Shown here one piece after another: positions 15,595 through 24,764 of a DNA stretch of 33,536 nucleotides; position 1 is the first letter of the stretch; every line of letters starts with the position of its first letter. A program made the position numbers and the translations under genes. Origin of the DNA: JAWKWH01 sp041582695 (GTDB lineage: Bacteria; Pseudomonadota; Alphaproteobacteria; Rhizobiales; Rhizobiaceae); contig JBFIBB010000005.1 in assembly GCA_041582695.1 (NCBI GenBank), forward strand, positions 1 to 33,536. The letters run 5' to 3'. The notes below the pieces were generated by a model, which had not been told where the DNA came from, did no database searches, and was given only the letters and a program-made list of their open reading frames with translations.

Positions 15595-15987
15595 ATGCGT
15601 TTCAGTTCGAGATTCAAAGTCCTGCCGCTCGCCGCAGCGGCGTTTTTTGTTGTGGTTGCCTCTTCGCAGGCCCATCAGCGCGTCTATGCCGACGCTTACG
15701 GCAACCTGATCATCCACAATCCCACCGGTTACAAGCAGATCATTGTCGGCAAGGGGCATTTGGCCGACGAGGTTCGCGCCGAAATCGGCGAGCCGGAAGT
15801 AATCTATCACCACGGTCGCCACTATCGCGGGGGCTATGTCGAGCGAAGCGCGAGCCGTGGTGAAGACCACATGCACAAGGCGGACGCGGCCACATGCATT
15901 CCCTACGGCGTCGTGCTGAAGGGTCGTGCGTTCATGTATGGCGTCGACCGGGGCGATGCCGTCTACGTCAACAAATACTGCCGCTAG
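15595..15987 (+). CDS. small secreted protein of unknown function
   Basis: A 130-residue protein with a clear signal peptide, cleaved after about SSQA (residue 26). The mature part has a conserved-looking opening (HQRVYADAYGNLIIHNPTGYKQIIVGKGH), a middle with clustered histidines (His72, 73, 76, 92 and 94), and two cysteines (Cys101, Cys129) that could form one disulfide. The His cluster might bind metal, but no known motif is complete. The ATG has a strong SD, AAGGAGG, at 15581-15587. I do not recognise a named family; similar short secreted proteins occur in rhizobia. It has CtrA-like boxes upstream and a strong terminator downstream, so it is probably a single-gene unit. Confidence 0.85.
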   Translation: MRFSSRFKVLPLAAAAFFVVVASSQAHQRVYADAYGNLIIHNPTGYKQIIVGKGHLADEVRAEIGEPEVIYHHGRHYRGGYVERSASRGEDHMHKADAATCIPYGVVLKGRAFMYGVDRGDAVYVNKYCR

Positions 15988-16000
15988 GTCTGCATCGGCT

Positions 16001-16031
16001 ACGGCGCGGCAACGTTACCGCGCCGTTTTTG
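16001..16031 (+). terminator. rho-independent terminator after the small secreted protein gene
   Basis: ACGGCGCGG (16001-16009) pairs perfectly with CCGCGCCGT (16018-16026) around an eight-base loop, followed by TTTT. It ends two bases before the converging leuC stop. On the minus strand AAAAACGGCGCGG also gives a hairpin, but without a T run. Confidence 0.88.
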
Positions 16032-16032
16032 C

Positions 16033-17442
<1,410 letters not shown>

Positions 17443-17747
17443 CGCGGTATTCCCTCGGATTTCTCGGGGTTTTCAGACCGGCGATATGCACCCTTGCGGT
17501 CCGCGCGGTCAAGCCACATGTGGGGAATTTGGCGCCGGGAGCAAGGCAGATCAAGGACCGTCAGGCGCTCAGGCGGAAAGGGCGATGGAGCCGATCCAAT
17601 CGGTTTGCCGCCCGCCGCTTGCATCGTTTGGCGATAAAAGTTGTGGCATCTGGCGATTTGGCCACTAAAATCAAGGAGGTGACCACACCGGCGACAAATT
17701 CGTATCGATACTTGGATGCGTGAGCTAATTTTGCAACCGGAAGCAAC
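17443..17747. other. 305-base divergent intergenic region between leuC and the L,D-transpeptidase gene
   Basis: No convincing gene is present. The leuC side holds its promoter. The transpeptidase side holds AAGGAGGTGA at 17673-17682, a perfect ten-base match to the 16S rRNA 3' end with no start codon at a usable distance, and the palindrome GTATCGATAC at 17702-17711. An 11-codon frame (ATG 17716 to TGA 17751, MRELILQPEAT) ends by overlapping the transpeptidase ATG (ATGA) and could be a coupled leader peptide or chance. No long leucine-rich attenuator peptide precedes leuC. Confidence 0.45.
17483..17512 (-). promoter_or_regulatory. probable leuC promoter
   Basis: On the minus strand TTGACC (17507-17512) and CATATC (17483-17488) are 18 bases apart. 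Transcription would begin about 35 bases before the leuC ATG, leaving no room for an attenuator. Confidence 0.5.
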
Positions 17748-18488
17748 ATGACGACCGCCAGCCTTTCCAGACGATGCTTTCTTACCGGCGGGATCGCGGT
17801 CGGAGCTGCCGCATTGGCGGCCTGCAGGAGCGAATCTCCGCGAACCCCCCGTGTGGCGCCGCCCGAAAGGCGGCCAATCGGGATCGTTTCGCAACCCGGG
17901 TTGGCGCCGTCGCCGGACGACTATGCGCTGATGTACGGGCCGTTCAGCGATGGCGGCTTCGATCTGCCAGCCATCCCCTGGCAGAAAATCGATCGCCGCT
18001 TCCTTCGCCAGAGCGTCGCCAACACCACCGGCGTGGGCGCAGGCGCGGTGGTCATCGAAACTTCCCGGCATTTCCTCTATTTCACACAGCCGTTGGGAAC
18101 CGCGATCCGTTATGGCGTCGGCCTTGGCCGGGCGGGGTTCGAATGGACGGGGACCGGCGATGTGGGACGGAAGGCCGAATGGCCAAGGTGGCATCCACCC
18201 GACGAGATGATCGCCCGCCAGCCCGAACTGGAAAAATACAAGACGATCTATGACAGGGAGAATGACGAATGGCTCGGCGGGATGGATCCTGGTCCGACAA
18301 ACCCGCTCGGCGCGCGGGCTTTGTACATCTACCAGGGCAAGGTAGATACCCAGTACCGCCTGCACGGTTCGCCGGAGTGGAATTCCATCGGACAGTCGGT
18401 GTCCTCAGGCTGTGTGCGGCTGATGAACCAGGATATAGTCGATCTGTACAATCGCGTCCCGGAAGGCGCGCCCGTCATTGTTCGGTAA
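17748..18488 (+). CDS. L,D-transpeptidase (YkuD family), predicted Tat lipoprotein
   Basis: This 246-residue cell-wall enzyme should form 3-3 cross-links in peptidoglycan or attach proteins to it. The YkuD catalytic motif is complete: His206 in HGSPEWNSIG and Cys222 in SSGCVRL. The N-terminus has a twin-arginine motif, SRRCFLTGG (Arg8-Arg9), and a lipobox ALAAC with Cys26, so it may be a Tat-exported lipoprotein. GTAIRYGVGLGR is the usual start of the YkuD domain core. The ATG is preceded by a GGAAG SD. It lies 43 bases ahead of the DUF1287 gene, which also has a Tat-type signal, and the two probably share a transcript. Confidence 0.92.
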   Translation: MTTASLSRRCFLTGGIAVGAAALAACRSESPRTPRVAPPERRPIGIVSQPGLAPSPDDYALMYGPFSDGGFDLPAIPWQKIDRRFLRQSVANTTGVGAGAVVIETSRHFLYFTQPLGTAIRYGVGLGRAGFEWTGTGDVGRKAEWPRWHPPDEMIARQPELEKYKTIYDRENDEWLGGMDPGPTNPLGARALYIYQGKVDTQYRLHGSPEWNSIGQSVSSGCVRLMNQDIVDLYNRVPEGAPVIVR

Positions 18489-18531
18489 ATCGGCGATTCT
18501 GCCGGCTCGATCCAAAGGAGATTAGTTTACA

Positions 18532-19164
18532 GTGCCAACCCGGCGCCGCTTCTTGATGGCTTTGACCGCCAGCGCCGCGGCTGCAGGCTGCGGCGGACTG
18601 GTTAACCGGGCCGCATCCGCCGGCTTTTCCGCCGAAAACTGGGGGGCCAGGCTGGTTGCGGCAGCGAAGAGCCAGATCGGCAAGACGGTGATCTACGATC
18701 CCGCCTATGTCAGGCTGGCGTATCCGGGAGGTGACATCCCCCGCGAGCGTGGCGTGTGCACCGATGTAGTCATCCGTGCCTACCGGGATGCTTTCGATAT
18801 CGATCTGCAGAAGCTCGTTCACGAGGACATGAAGCGAAATTTTGCCGACTATCCGAAAATCTGGGGTCTCGGCCGCACGGATCGAAACATAGATCATCGC
18901 CGCGTGCCCAATCTGCAACGTTTCCTCACACGGGCCGGTGCACTAGTAAACCCCTCCGCCGATCCGGCCGACTTCGCGGCGGGAGACCTTGTATCGCAGA
19001 TGTTGCCCGGGAACCTGCCGCACATCGCGATCGTCAGCGACCGGCTTGCAGAGGACGGCGAAACACCGCTGGTCATTCACAATATCGGCGCCGGAGCCCG
19101 CATGGAAAACCGGCTTTTCGCATTCGAACACACCGGGCATTTCCGGTTTCCGCCACTTGTGTGA
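18532..19164 (+). CDS. DUF1287 protein, NlpC/P60-like, Tat-type signal
   Basis: A 210-residue exported protein. The GTG start has AAGGAG at 18515-18520 and gives TRRRFLMAL, a twin-arginine signal, followed by a hydrophobic stretch ending AAAGC, which is a poor lipobox. The mature domain matches DUF1287, an NlpC/P60-like fold: Cys76 and Asp78 in RGVCTDVVIRAYRDA, then GDLVSQMLPGNLPHIAIVSD with His164, and His183 in VIHNIGAGA form a plausible catalytic triad. Related domains cleave or modify peptidoglycan peptides or act as amidases; no activity is established for this family as far as I know. Its stop abuts the stop of the converging methyltransferase gene (TGATCA). Confidence 0.87.
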   Translation: MPTRRRFLMALTASAAAAGCGGLVNRAASAGFSAENWGARLVAAAKSQIGKTVIYDPAYVRLAYPGGDIPRERGVCTDVVIRAYRDAFDIDLQKLVHEDMKRNFADYPKIWGLGRTDRNIDHRRVPNLQRFLTRAGALVNPSADPADFAAGDLVSQMLPGNLPHIAIVSDRLAEDGETPLVIHNIGAGARMENRLFAFEHTGHFRFPPLV

Positions 19165-19785
19165 TCAAAGGATCTGGAACACGAAGGTTCGGACCAATAC
19201 GCCGGGTTCGTCGATGGCAAAGGCGCGCAGGGGAGGGCTCTGCTCGACGGCCCGCCATTTGCCGGCACTCTCGAGCGCAGCGAATCCGGCAGCAAAGCCT
19301 GCGGCGTCGATAAGCGTGTCGCGCACCGTCAGGATTGCATGGCCGCCCGGCCGGGTGATGCGCACAAGTTCGTCCATCGCTGATGCAGGCGCATGGCCCA
19401 CGGTGAAAACACCGGCCGAGAAAAATGCGGCGAAGTGATCGTCGGCCCAGGGCAGCTTCTTTCCGAGCGCCGCCTGCTCGAGGTTGCGGTAGACGTTGCG
19501 GCTCGCGGCGATGGCGAGCATTTCTTCGGACAGGTCGAGCCCTTCCAGATCGTCATAGCCGAGGGCCGCCAGCGCCGGACCCGAAAGGCCGGTGCCGCAG
19601 CCCGCATCGAGCAGCGGGCCCGCACCTTTCGGCACATGCCGCGCAATCCAGGCGGCGATTAGCCATGGCAAGCAATAGCCCATCGCGACCGTGTGGCGGT
19701 CGTAGTCGGCCGCCCAGCGCGCATAGGCTTCGGCCAGTTCCTCGTCGCTTGCCGCCGCGTAGACGGCATCGAGCGGATCACTCAT
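19165..19785 (-). CDS. class I SAM-dependent methyltransferase
   Basis: A 206-residue soluble methyltransferase. Motif I is LLDAGCGTGLSGPAL (about residues 58-72), followed by GLDLSEEMLAIA with the acidic residue that binds the ribose. ITRPGGHAILTVRD is the post-core strand region. The N-terminal YARWAADYD is typical of small-molecule methyltransferases of the UbiE/type 11 group. The substrate is unknown. Its ATG overlaps the permease stop by four bases (ATGA), so it is translationally coupled to an amino-acid ABC transporter, a link for which I know no functional explanation. Confidence 0.88.
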   Translation of the reverse strand: MSDPLDAVYAAASDEELAEAYARWAADYDRHTVAMGYCLPWLIAAWIARHVPKGAGPLLDAGCGTGLSGPALAALGYDDLEGLDLSEEMLAIAASRNVYRNLEQAALGKKLPWADDHFAAFFSAGVFTVGHAPASAMDELVRITRPGGHAILTVRDTLIDAAGFAAGFAALESAGKWRAVEQSPPLRAFAIDEPGVLVRTFVFQIL

Positions 19786-20600
19786 CGGCTCTCTCCGGCC
19801 TGGCGCAGGCGCTTTTCCAGCCGCCTCAACGCAAGCGACAGGCTTACGGTCAGTATTAGATAGATATAGGCGACAATCGAGTAGGTTTCGAAAAAGCGAA
19901 AGGAGCCGGATGCGTAGACTTTGCCCATTTGCGTGATGTCGGCGACGCCAAGTACGGAAACCAGGGAGGAATCCTTGACCATGGCCACGAAATCATTGCC
20001 GAGTGGCGGCAGTATGGTGCGTATGGCTTGCGGGAGCACGATCAGGTGGAAACGCCGGAAGCGCGACAGGCCGAGCGCCTTTGCCGCCTCGATCTGGCCT
20101 GCTTCGACAGATTGGATACCGGCGCGGAACACCTCGGAAATGAAGGCGGAGTAGCCGATGGTGAGCGCAATGATCGCGCGCCACAACAGCGAAATGTCGC
20201 GCACCTTCAATTCGCCGGCAACTCCCGCTTGCTGCAGGGGCGCAGTGACCCAGTTCCATGCCGCGACGATGCCCGGCGCCCCGACAAAGGCGATGTAGAA
20301 CAGAAGCACGAGAATCGGCACGCCGCGGATGATCTCGACATAGAAACGGGCCGTCTGGCGCAGGATTATGGAACCCGACAACGCCATAAGCGCCAGACCA
20401 AGACCGATAGCCGAAGCGAGCGCGAACGCGACAATGGTGACAAAAATGGTCACCCAGATGCCGCGGGAGATAATTGTGAATACTTGCAGGTAGAGGCTGT
20501 TGGCGGCGATGATGACGGCAATCAGCGCAGCCAGCGCGCCGGCGGCGACAAGCCACCAGGGAAATTCCTTTTCGGTCGCGGCGCGGAACGGCGGGTCCAT
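19782..20600 (-). CDS. amino acid ABC transporter permease (HisMQ/GlnP type)
   Basis: This 272-residue inner-membrane permease belongs to the polar amino acid transporter family. The EAA loop that docks on the ATPase is clear (EAGQIEAAKALGLSRFRRF, then HLIVLPQA), and VEIIRGVPILVLLFY is the family signature. Several membrane helices surround these, with a first helix near 20-40. A TTG at 20612 is an alternative start; ATG 20600 (MDPPFRAATEKEFPWW) is preferred. It follows the substrate-binding protein by 40 bases. No ATP-binding subunit is encoded next to it, so it must use one encoded elsewhere. Confidence 0.93.
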   Translation of the reverse strand: MDPPFRAATEKEFPWWLVAAGALAALIAVIIAANSLYLQVFTIISRGIWVTIFVTIVAFALASAIGLGLALMALSGSIILRQTARFYVEIIRGVPILVLLFYIAFVGAPGIVAAWNWVTAPLQQAGVAGELKVRDISLLWRAIIALTIGYSAFISEVFRAGIQSVEAGQIEAAKALGLSRFRRFHLIVLPQAIRTILPPLGNDFVAMVKDSSLVSVLGVADITQMGKVYASGSFRFFETYSIVAYIYLILTVSLSLALRRLEKRLRQAGESR

Positions 20601-20640
20601 GTGGCGGGCCAATGCGGGATCGAGCCAGCGCCCGGCAGTT

Positions 20641-21438
20641 CTATTCGCCGAACTTGTAGTCGAGGAACCACTTCTTGTTGAGCGCGTCGATGGTGCCGTC
20701 GGCCTTCATTGCCGCAATGGCCGCGTTGACCGGCTCGACCAGGTCGGAACCCTTCGGGAATATGAAGCCGAAATCCTCGGTTCCAAGCGCTTCGCCGATC
20801 AGTTTCAAACCGCCGCCTGACGCCTCGACATAGCCCTTGCCGGCAGTACCGTCGGTCAAAACCATGTCAACGTCGCCAGCTTTCAAAGCCTGAACAGTAG
20901 CGCCGAAAGTCTCGAACAGCTTGATGCGCGGATTCTGCTCGTTACCGTCCAGAACGTCGTAGACGGCTACGTAAAACGGCGTCGTGCCCGGCTGCGCGCC
21001 GACCAGTCCGTCCTCGAACGCGGCGAAGCTGGCAGCATCGGAAAACCGTTCTTCGTCGCCGCGCACCAGCATGAACATCTCCGAGCGCATGTACGGATCG
21101 GAGAAATCGACCTTCTCCATGCGATCTTCCTTGATGGTGATGCCGGTCATGCCGATGTTGTACTGGCCGTCGGACACGGACTGGATCATCGCGTCCCAGG
21201 ACGTGTTCTGGTATTCGACCTTGAAGTTCAGCCGTTTGGCGATCTCGTTCATTGCGTCGTATTCCCAGCCGATCTGCTCACCGGTCTTCGGATCGATGAA
21301 CTGCAGCGGCGGATATGCGTTTTCGGTCACCACCACGACATCGCGGCCGCCGAGATCGGGCAACGATTGGGCAGCGGCGAGAGCCGGCGCCAGAAACAAA
21401 GACAGGGCGAAAGCGATGAGAGCCTTTGCGGTTGACAT
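20641..21438 (-). CDS. amino acid ABC transporter substrate-binding protein
   Basis: A 265-residue periplasmic binding protein of family 3. The signal peptide MSTAKALIAFALSLFLAPAL ends near AAA (residue 23). The family signature is present: the opening VVVTENAYPPLQFIDPKTG, then EQIGWEYDAMNEIAKRL, and the GMTGITIKEDRMEKVDFSDPY stretch. The frame is open to 21693, but the upstream 85 residues are arginine-rich noise antisense to the rplS tail. The ATG at 21438 has GGAGGA about ten bases upstream. The ligand is probably a polar amino acid (Arg, His, Gln, Glu or a relative); sequence does not say which. Confidence 0.94.
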   Translation of the reverse strand: MSTAKALIAFALSLFLAPALAAAQSLPDLGGRDVVVVTENAYPPLQFIDPKTGEQIGWEYDAMNEIAKRLNFKVEYQNTSWDAMIQSVSDGQYNIGMTGITIKEDRMEKVDFSDPYMRSEMFMLVRGDEERFSDAASFAAFEDGLVGAQPGTTPFYVAVYDVLDGNEQNPRIKLFETFGATVQALKAGDVDMVLTDGTAGKGYVEASGGGLKLIGEALGTEDFGFIFPKGSDLVEPVNAAIAAMKADGTIDALNKKWFLDYKFGE

Positions 21439-21537
21439 CTGGACTGTTCCTCCAACTGTTTGATTTGAAGTCAGCCTAATGCATGTCCGGAGCCTTGTCA
21501 GCGCTTGCAAAGCTCGGATCCGGAACTCCAAGGTGCA

Positions 21538-21569
21538 ATAAAAAAGCCCGGAGGATAGCCCCGGGCTTT
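21538..21569 (-). terminator. rho-independent terminator after rplS
   Basis: Read on the minus strand, AAAGCCCGG (21561-21569) pairs with CCGGGCTTT (21543-21551) around a nine-base loop, and TTTTTTATT follows. It stands 24 bases after the rplS stop and separates rplS from the amino acid transporter genes. Confidence 0.9.
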
Positions 21570-21592
21570 CGAAAAACGACAGGTTGGGAAAG

Positions 21593-22144
21593 CTACTCGG
21601 ACTTCGCCGGCGCTTCGCCGCCTGCTTCCGCCTTGGCGGCTGCGGCTTCCGCCGCCTTTGCCGCTGCATCCTCTGCTGCCTTCTCCGCGGCAAGCGCTTC
21701 GGCGGCGGCGATCTTCTCGGCCTCGATGCGGGCTTTCTCGTCGGCGAGCGCCTGCCGTTCGGAATCGTTCAGCTTTTTGGCGCGCGCGCCGGTGTTCTCG
21801 GTGATGCGGGCCGATTTGCCGCGACGGTCGCGCAGGTAATAGAGCTTGGCGCGGCGCACCTTGCCGCGGCGGACCACTTCCACGCCCTCGACGATCGGCG
21901 AATAGACCGGGAAAACACGCTCCACGCCTTCGCCGTAGGAAATCTTGCGAACGGTGAAATTCTCCTGAAGGCCCGAGCCGGAACGTCCGATGCAGACGCC
22001 TTCATAGGCCTGCACGCGGGTGCGTGTGCCTTCGGTGACGCGCACCTGAACACGCACGGTGTCGCCGGGGGAGAAATCGGGCAGTTGGCGCTGGGCCTCG
22101 ATCTTGGCGGCCTGCTCGGCCTCGAGCTGACGAATGATGTCCAT
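21593..22144 (-). CDS. rplS: 50S ribosomal protein L19 with alanine-rich C-terminal extension
   Basis: The first 115-120 of 183 residues are a normal L19 (MDIIRQLEAEQ..., DFSPGDTVRVQVRV, RVQAYEGVCIGRSGSGLQENFTVRKIS, FPVYSPIVEGVEVV, RRAKLYYLRDRRGKSARI). L19 sits at the interface of the two ribosomal subunits. The last 60 residues are an Ala/Glu/Lys-rich helix (EAEKIAAAEALAAEKAAEDAAAKAAEAAAAK), as seen in rhizobial L19; its role is unclear. The frame opens at 22270, but ATG 22144, with AAAGGAT upstream, is the standard start. It lies 222 bases after trmD, so it may have its own promoter. Confidence 0.96.
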   Translation of the reverse strand: MDIIRQLEAEQAAKIEAQRQLPDFSPGDTVRVQVRVTEGTRTRVQAYEGVCIGRSGSGLQENFTVRKISYGEGVERVFPVYSPIVEGVEVVRRGKVRRAKLYYLRDRRGKSARITENTGARAKKLNDSERQALADEKARIEAEKIAAAEALAAEKAAEDAAAKAAEAAAAKAEAGGEAPAKSE

Positions 22145-22366
22145 CGTCTCAAATCCTTTTGTTCTTGCTTCGAACAGCCAGAGCGCCCGGCATTTGCCCG
22201 CAGGTTGACATTCAAGCCGCGTGACATTGCCTTTGCATGATCCATGCGCCGGCAGGGGCGTATTCACCATCCATCGTTGACGGATCCCGGGGTTCTGCCC
22301 CGATCGGATGGCGGCTCATACACATTTTTTATCGCCTTGTCACCCCTCAAGAGCCAGTCCGGTCAA
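22145..22366. other. 222-base gap between trmD and rplS
   Basis: I see no gene and no convincing -35/-10 pair. A short hairpin CGGGG-TTCTG-CCCCG lies in the middle, without a T run. The gap probably carries a promoter or leader for rplS that I cannot place. Confidence 0.3.
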
Positions 22367-23074
22367 TCATGGCCGTTCCGTCTTCTTCTTATGCGCCGCC
22401 AGCAGATCGGGGCGGCGTTCGCGCGTCAGTTCTTCGGCTCTTTCGCGCCGCCATTCGGCGATTTTTCCATGATTGCCGGATTGCAGGATTTCAGGAACCG
22501 GCTTTCCTTCGAATGATATCGGCCTGGTGTAGTGCGGATGCTCGAGCAGACCGTTTTCGAAACTCTCCTGAAAACCCGACTCCGCGTTTCCCATCACGCC
22601 GGGCAACAGCCGGACAACCGCATCGAGCAGGACCAGCGCCGCCGGTTCTCCGCCCGACAGGATGTAATCGCCGATCGACACTTCCTCGAGGCCGCGCGCC
22701 TCGATCACACGCTGGTCGACGCCTTCGAACCGCCCGCAGACGATGACCGCGCCGGGACCTGCCGCCAGATCGCGCACGCGGGACTGGAGAAGCGGCTTGC
22801 CGCGCGGGCTCATCAGCAGCCGCGGACGCGGGTCGTCCGGCGTCGAAGCCGCGTCTATTGCGGCTGCGAGCACATCGGCGCGCATGACCATGCCGGCGCC
22901 CCCGCCGGCGGGCGTGTCGTCGACGCTGGCGTGCCGCCCATGGCCGTAATCCCGGATTTGCACCGTTTCCAGTGACCAGTCGCCACGTTCGAGCGCCTTG
23001 CCCGCCAGCGACAGGCCCAAACTGCCCGGAAACATTTCCGGATAGAGCGTCAGTATGGTGGCGGAAAAACTCAC
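22367..23074 (-). CDS. trmD: tRNA (guanine-N1)-methyltransferase
   Basis: TrmD methylates G37 of tRNAs for Leu, Pro and Arg and so prevents +1 frameshifting. The 235-residue protein has the SPOUT/trefoil-knot signatures DDTPAGGGAGM (52-62), VCGRFEGVDQRV (112-123) and SIGDYILSGGEPA (133-145), the last two forming the SAM site, and the C-terminal PHYTRP motif. The start is a GTG that overlaps the rimM stop by four bases (GTGA). Confidence 0.97.
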   Translation of the reverse strand: MSFSATILTLYPEMFPGSLGLSLAGKALERGDWSLETVQIRDYGHGRHASVDDTPAGGGAGMVMRADVLAAAIDAASTPDDPRPRLLMSPRGKPLLQSRVRDLAAGPGAVIVCGRFEGVDQRVIEARGLEEVSIGDYILSGGEPAALVLLDAVVRLLPGVMGNAESGFQESFENGLLEHPHYTRPISFEGKPVPEILQSGNHGKIAEWRRERAEELTRERRPDLLAAHKKKTERP

Positions 23075-23616
23075 CGATCGACCTCCGGATCATCGTCGAG
23101 CAGACCAGCGGCGAGCGGGTCGACCGTAATCGTCCCGCCGGAGAAGTCGACCTCCGGAACCGCCGCCCTGGTGAACGGAATCATGACGGATTTTCGGGCG
23201 CTGACCGCCAGTTCGAGCATGTCGCCGCCGCCGAAATCGTGAACCGCGGTGACCCGGCCATAGCGGCCGCCATCGCGATCCAGCGCCGCCAGGCCGATCA
23301 GATCGGCGTGGAAGAACTCTTCTTCTTCGAGCGTTTCGCTTTCCAGCGCCTCGCGCGGCACCGAAAATTCGACGCCATTCAGCGCCTCCGCCTTCTCGCG
23401 GCTGTCGATGCCGGCGAGTTTGACGACCACAACGTTTTTTGCCGGGCGAACCGAAACGATCTCGTAGGTGTTGCCATCCGATCCGCGAAACGGGCCGTAA
23501 CTGCCAAGCGCCAGCGGGTCGGCGGTGTACGGCTTTATGCGCAATTCGCCCCTGACGCCGTGCGGCGCGCCGCCGACGCCCAGCACCACCATTCTGGATT
23601 TGAACTCCGCCATCAT
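23071..23616 (-). CDS. rimM: 16S rRNA processing protein RimM
   Basis: RimM helps assemble the head of the 30S subunit. The product is about 181 residues, with an N-terminal beta-barrel domain (VVLGVGGAPHGVRGELRIKPYTADPLAL...) and a C-terminal PRC-barrel (EEEEFFHADLIGLAALDRDGG...). The G-x-HG-x-RGE pattern near the start is the family mark. The frame opens at 23754. ATG 23616 (MMAEFKSRMVV) is preferred; ATG 23628 and 23613 are alternatives, none with a strong SD. It is divergent from xerC with about 100 bases between. Confidence 0.93.
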   Translation of the reverse strand: MMAEFKSRMVVLGVGGAPHGVRGELRIKPYTADPLALGSYGPFRGSDGNTYEIVSVRPAKNVVVVKLAGIDSREKAEALNGVEFSVPREALESETLEEEEFFHADLIGLAALDRDGGRYGRVTAVHDFGGGDMLELAVSARKSVMIPFTRAAVPEVDFSGGTITVDPLAAGLLDDDPEVDR

Positions 23617-23718
23617 GGTCCGGGGCATAACGCCGTCGGTGGATGGGGGCAACGGTTTTTGCTCGATTGTGGCGTCAACCGGTCCGTAACCATGCACCGC
23701 TAGACTTGCACCGACTTG

Positions 23719-24699
23719 ATGTTCGGGCCATGGGTGATGCAATTGGGCAAGCAAAAGAACGATGCCGCACCAATCGTCTTCATGACGCCGGCACTGGCCG
23801 CGTTGCGCGGCGATTGGCTTTCGATGCTATCGAACCAACGGCGGCTCGCGACGCTTACGATCGAGGCCTACGAGCGCGACACCCGACAGTTTCTGCAATT
23901 CATGGCCGGCCACCTCGGTGCGCCGGTCTCGGCGAAAGATATCGCAACGCTCAGGCCGGCCGACTTTCGCGCCTTTCTTGCGGCGAGACGAAATGGCGGC
24001 GCTGGCGCGCGGACGCTCGGGCGCGGGCTTGCGGGCATCCGCTCGCTCATACGGCACCTTGAGCGCAAGGGTTTGGCCAACGCCGCCGGCGCTGCCGCAA
24101 TGCGCGCGCCGCGACAACCGAAATCGTTGCCGAAAGCGCTGACTGCGGGCGATGCAAAACGGGCGGTTTCGGCGGTCGAACAGCTTGACGAGGAGCCGTG
24201 GATTGCCGCGCGCAATGCGGCGGTGCTGACACTTCTCTATGGCTCGGGGCTGCGCATTTCCGAAGCGCTCAATCTCGATGGCGGGGAGATCAACAACGCC
24301 AATTGCCAATCGCTGCGCGTGACCGGCAAGGGCGGCAAGACCCGCCTTGTGCCATTGTTGCCGGTTGCGGTTCGTGCCGTGCTCGAATACCGCCGGATTT
24401 GCCCGTACGATCTTCATCCAGGTGAAAGCCTGTTTCGCGGCGCGCGCGGCGGCAGGCTGCAGCCGGCCATCGTGCAGCGCGCGATGCAGAAGTTGCGCGC
24501 GGCGCTCAATCTGCCCGAAACAGCCACGCCGCATGCGCTGCGCCATTCATTCGCGACCCATCTGCTGGGCCGGGGCGGCGATCTGAGGACGATCCAGGAA
24601 TTGCTCGGCCATGCCAGCCTGTCGACCACGCAGATTTACACCGGCGTCGACACGACCCGCCTGCTTGACATCTACGATGCGGCCCATCCGCGCGCCTGA
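23719..24699 (+). CDS. xerC: tyrosine recombinase XerC
   Basis: With XerD this 326-residue recombinase resolves chromosome dimers at dif. The six catalytic positions are all present: Arg179 (GSGLRISEAL), Lys204 (TGKGGKTR), His272 and Arg275 (HALRHSFATHLL), His298 (LLGHASLSTTQIYT) and nucleophile Tyr307. The N-terminal SAM-like domain contains TIEAYERDTRQFLQFM. XerC is favoured over XerD by the LDIYDAAHPRA ending and the location. The start is unsure: TTG 23716, ATG 23719, ATG 23737 and ATG 23782 are all possible, and the first conserved residues begin after the last of these. No phage or integron features surround it, so it is the housekeeping gene. Confidence 0.92.
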   Translation: MFGPWVMQLGKQKNDAAPIVFMTPALAALRGDWLSMLSNQRRLATLTIEAYERDTRQFLQFMAGHLGAPVSAKDIATLRPADFRAFLAARRNGGAGARTLGRGLAGIRSLIRHLERKGLANAAGAAAMRAPRQPKSLPKALTAGDAKRAVSAVEQLDEEPWIAARNAAVLTLLYGSGLRISEALNLDGGEINNANCQSLRVTGKGGKTRLVPLLPVAVRAVLEYRRICPYDLHPGESLFRGARGGRLQPAIVQRAMQKLRAALNLPETATPHALRHSFATHLLGRGGDLRTIQELLGHASLSTTQIYTGVDTTRLLDIYDAAHPRA

Positions 24700-24764
24700 T
24701 TTTGGCGACAATTCGCCCGGTGCGATTAACGAAATGTCGTCTTTTTGACGCTAGTTTCTGAGCC

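Noticed and set aside
17443..17747. Leucine attenuator peptide upstream of leuC
   Set aside because: The predicted promoter leaves only about 35 bases of leader. No Leu-rich small frame or terminator/antiterminator pair was seen.
21439..21693. Upstream extension of the substrate-binding protein frame to 21693
   Set aside because: It is antisense to the rplS tail, crosses the rplS terminator, and gives Arg-rich noise before a clear SD and signal peptide at 21438.
23716..24699. XerC-like recombinase as the integrase of a genomic island
   Set aside because: It lies among housekeeping genes next to rimM-trmD-rplS, there is no tRNA or attachment-site repeat, and its base composition matches its neighbours. 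It fits chromosomal XerC.
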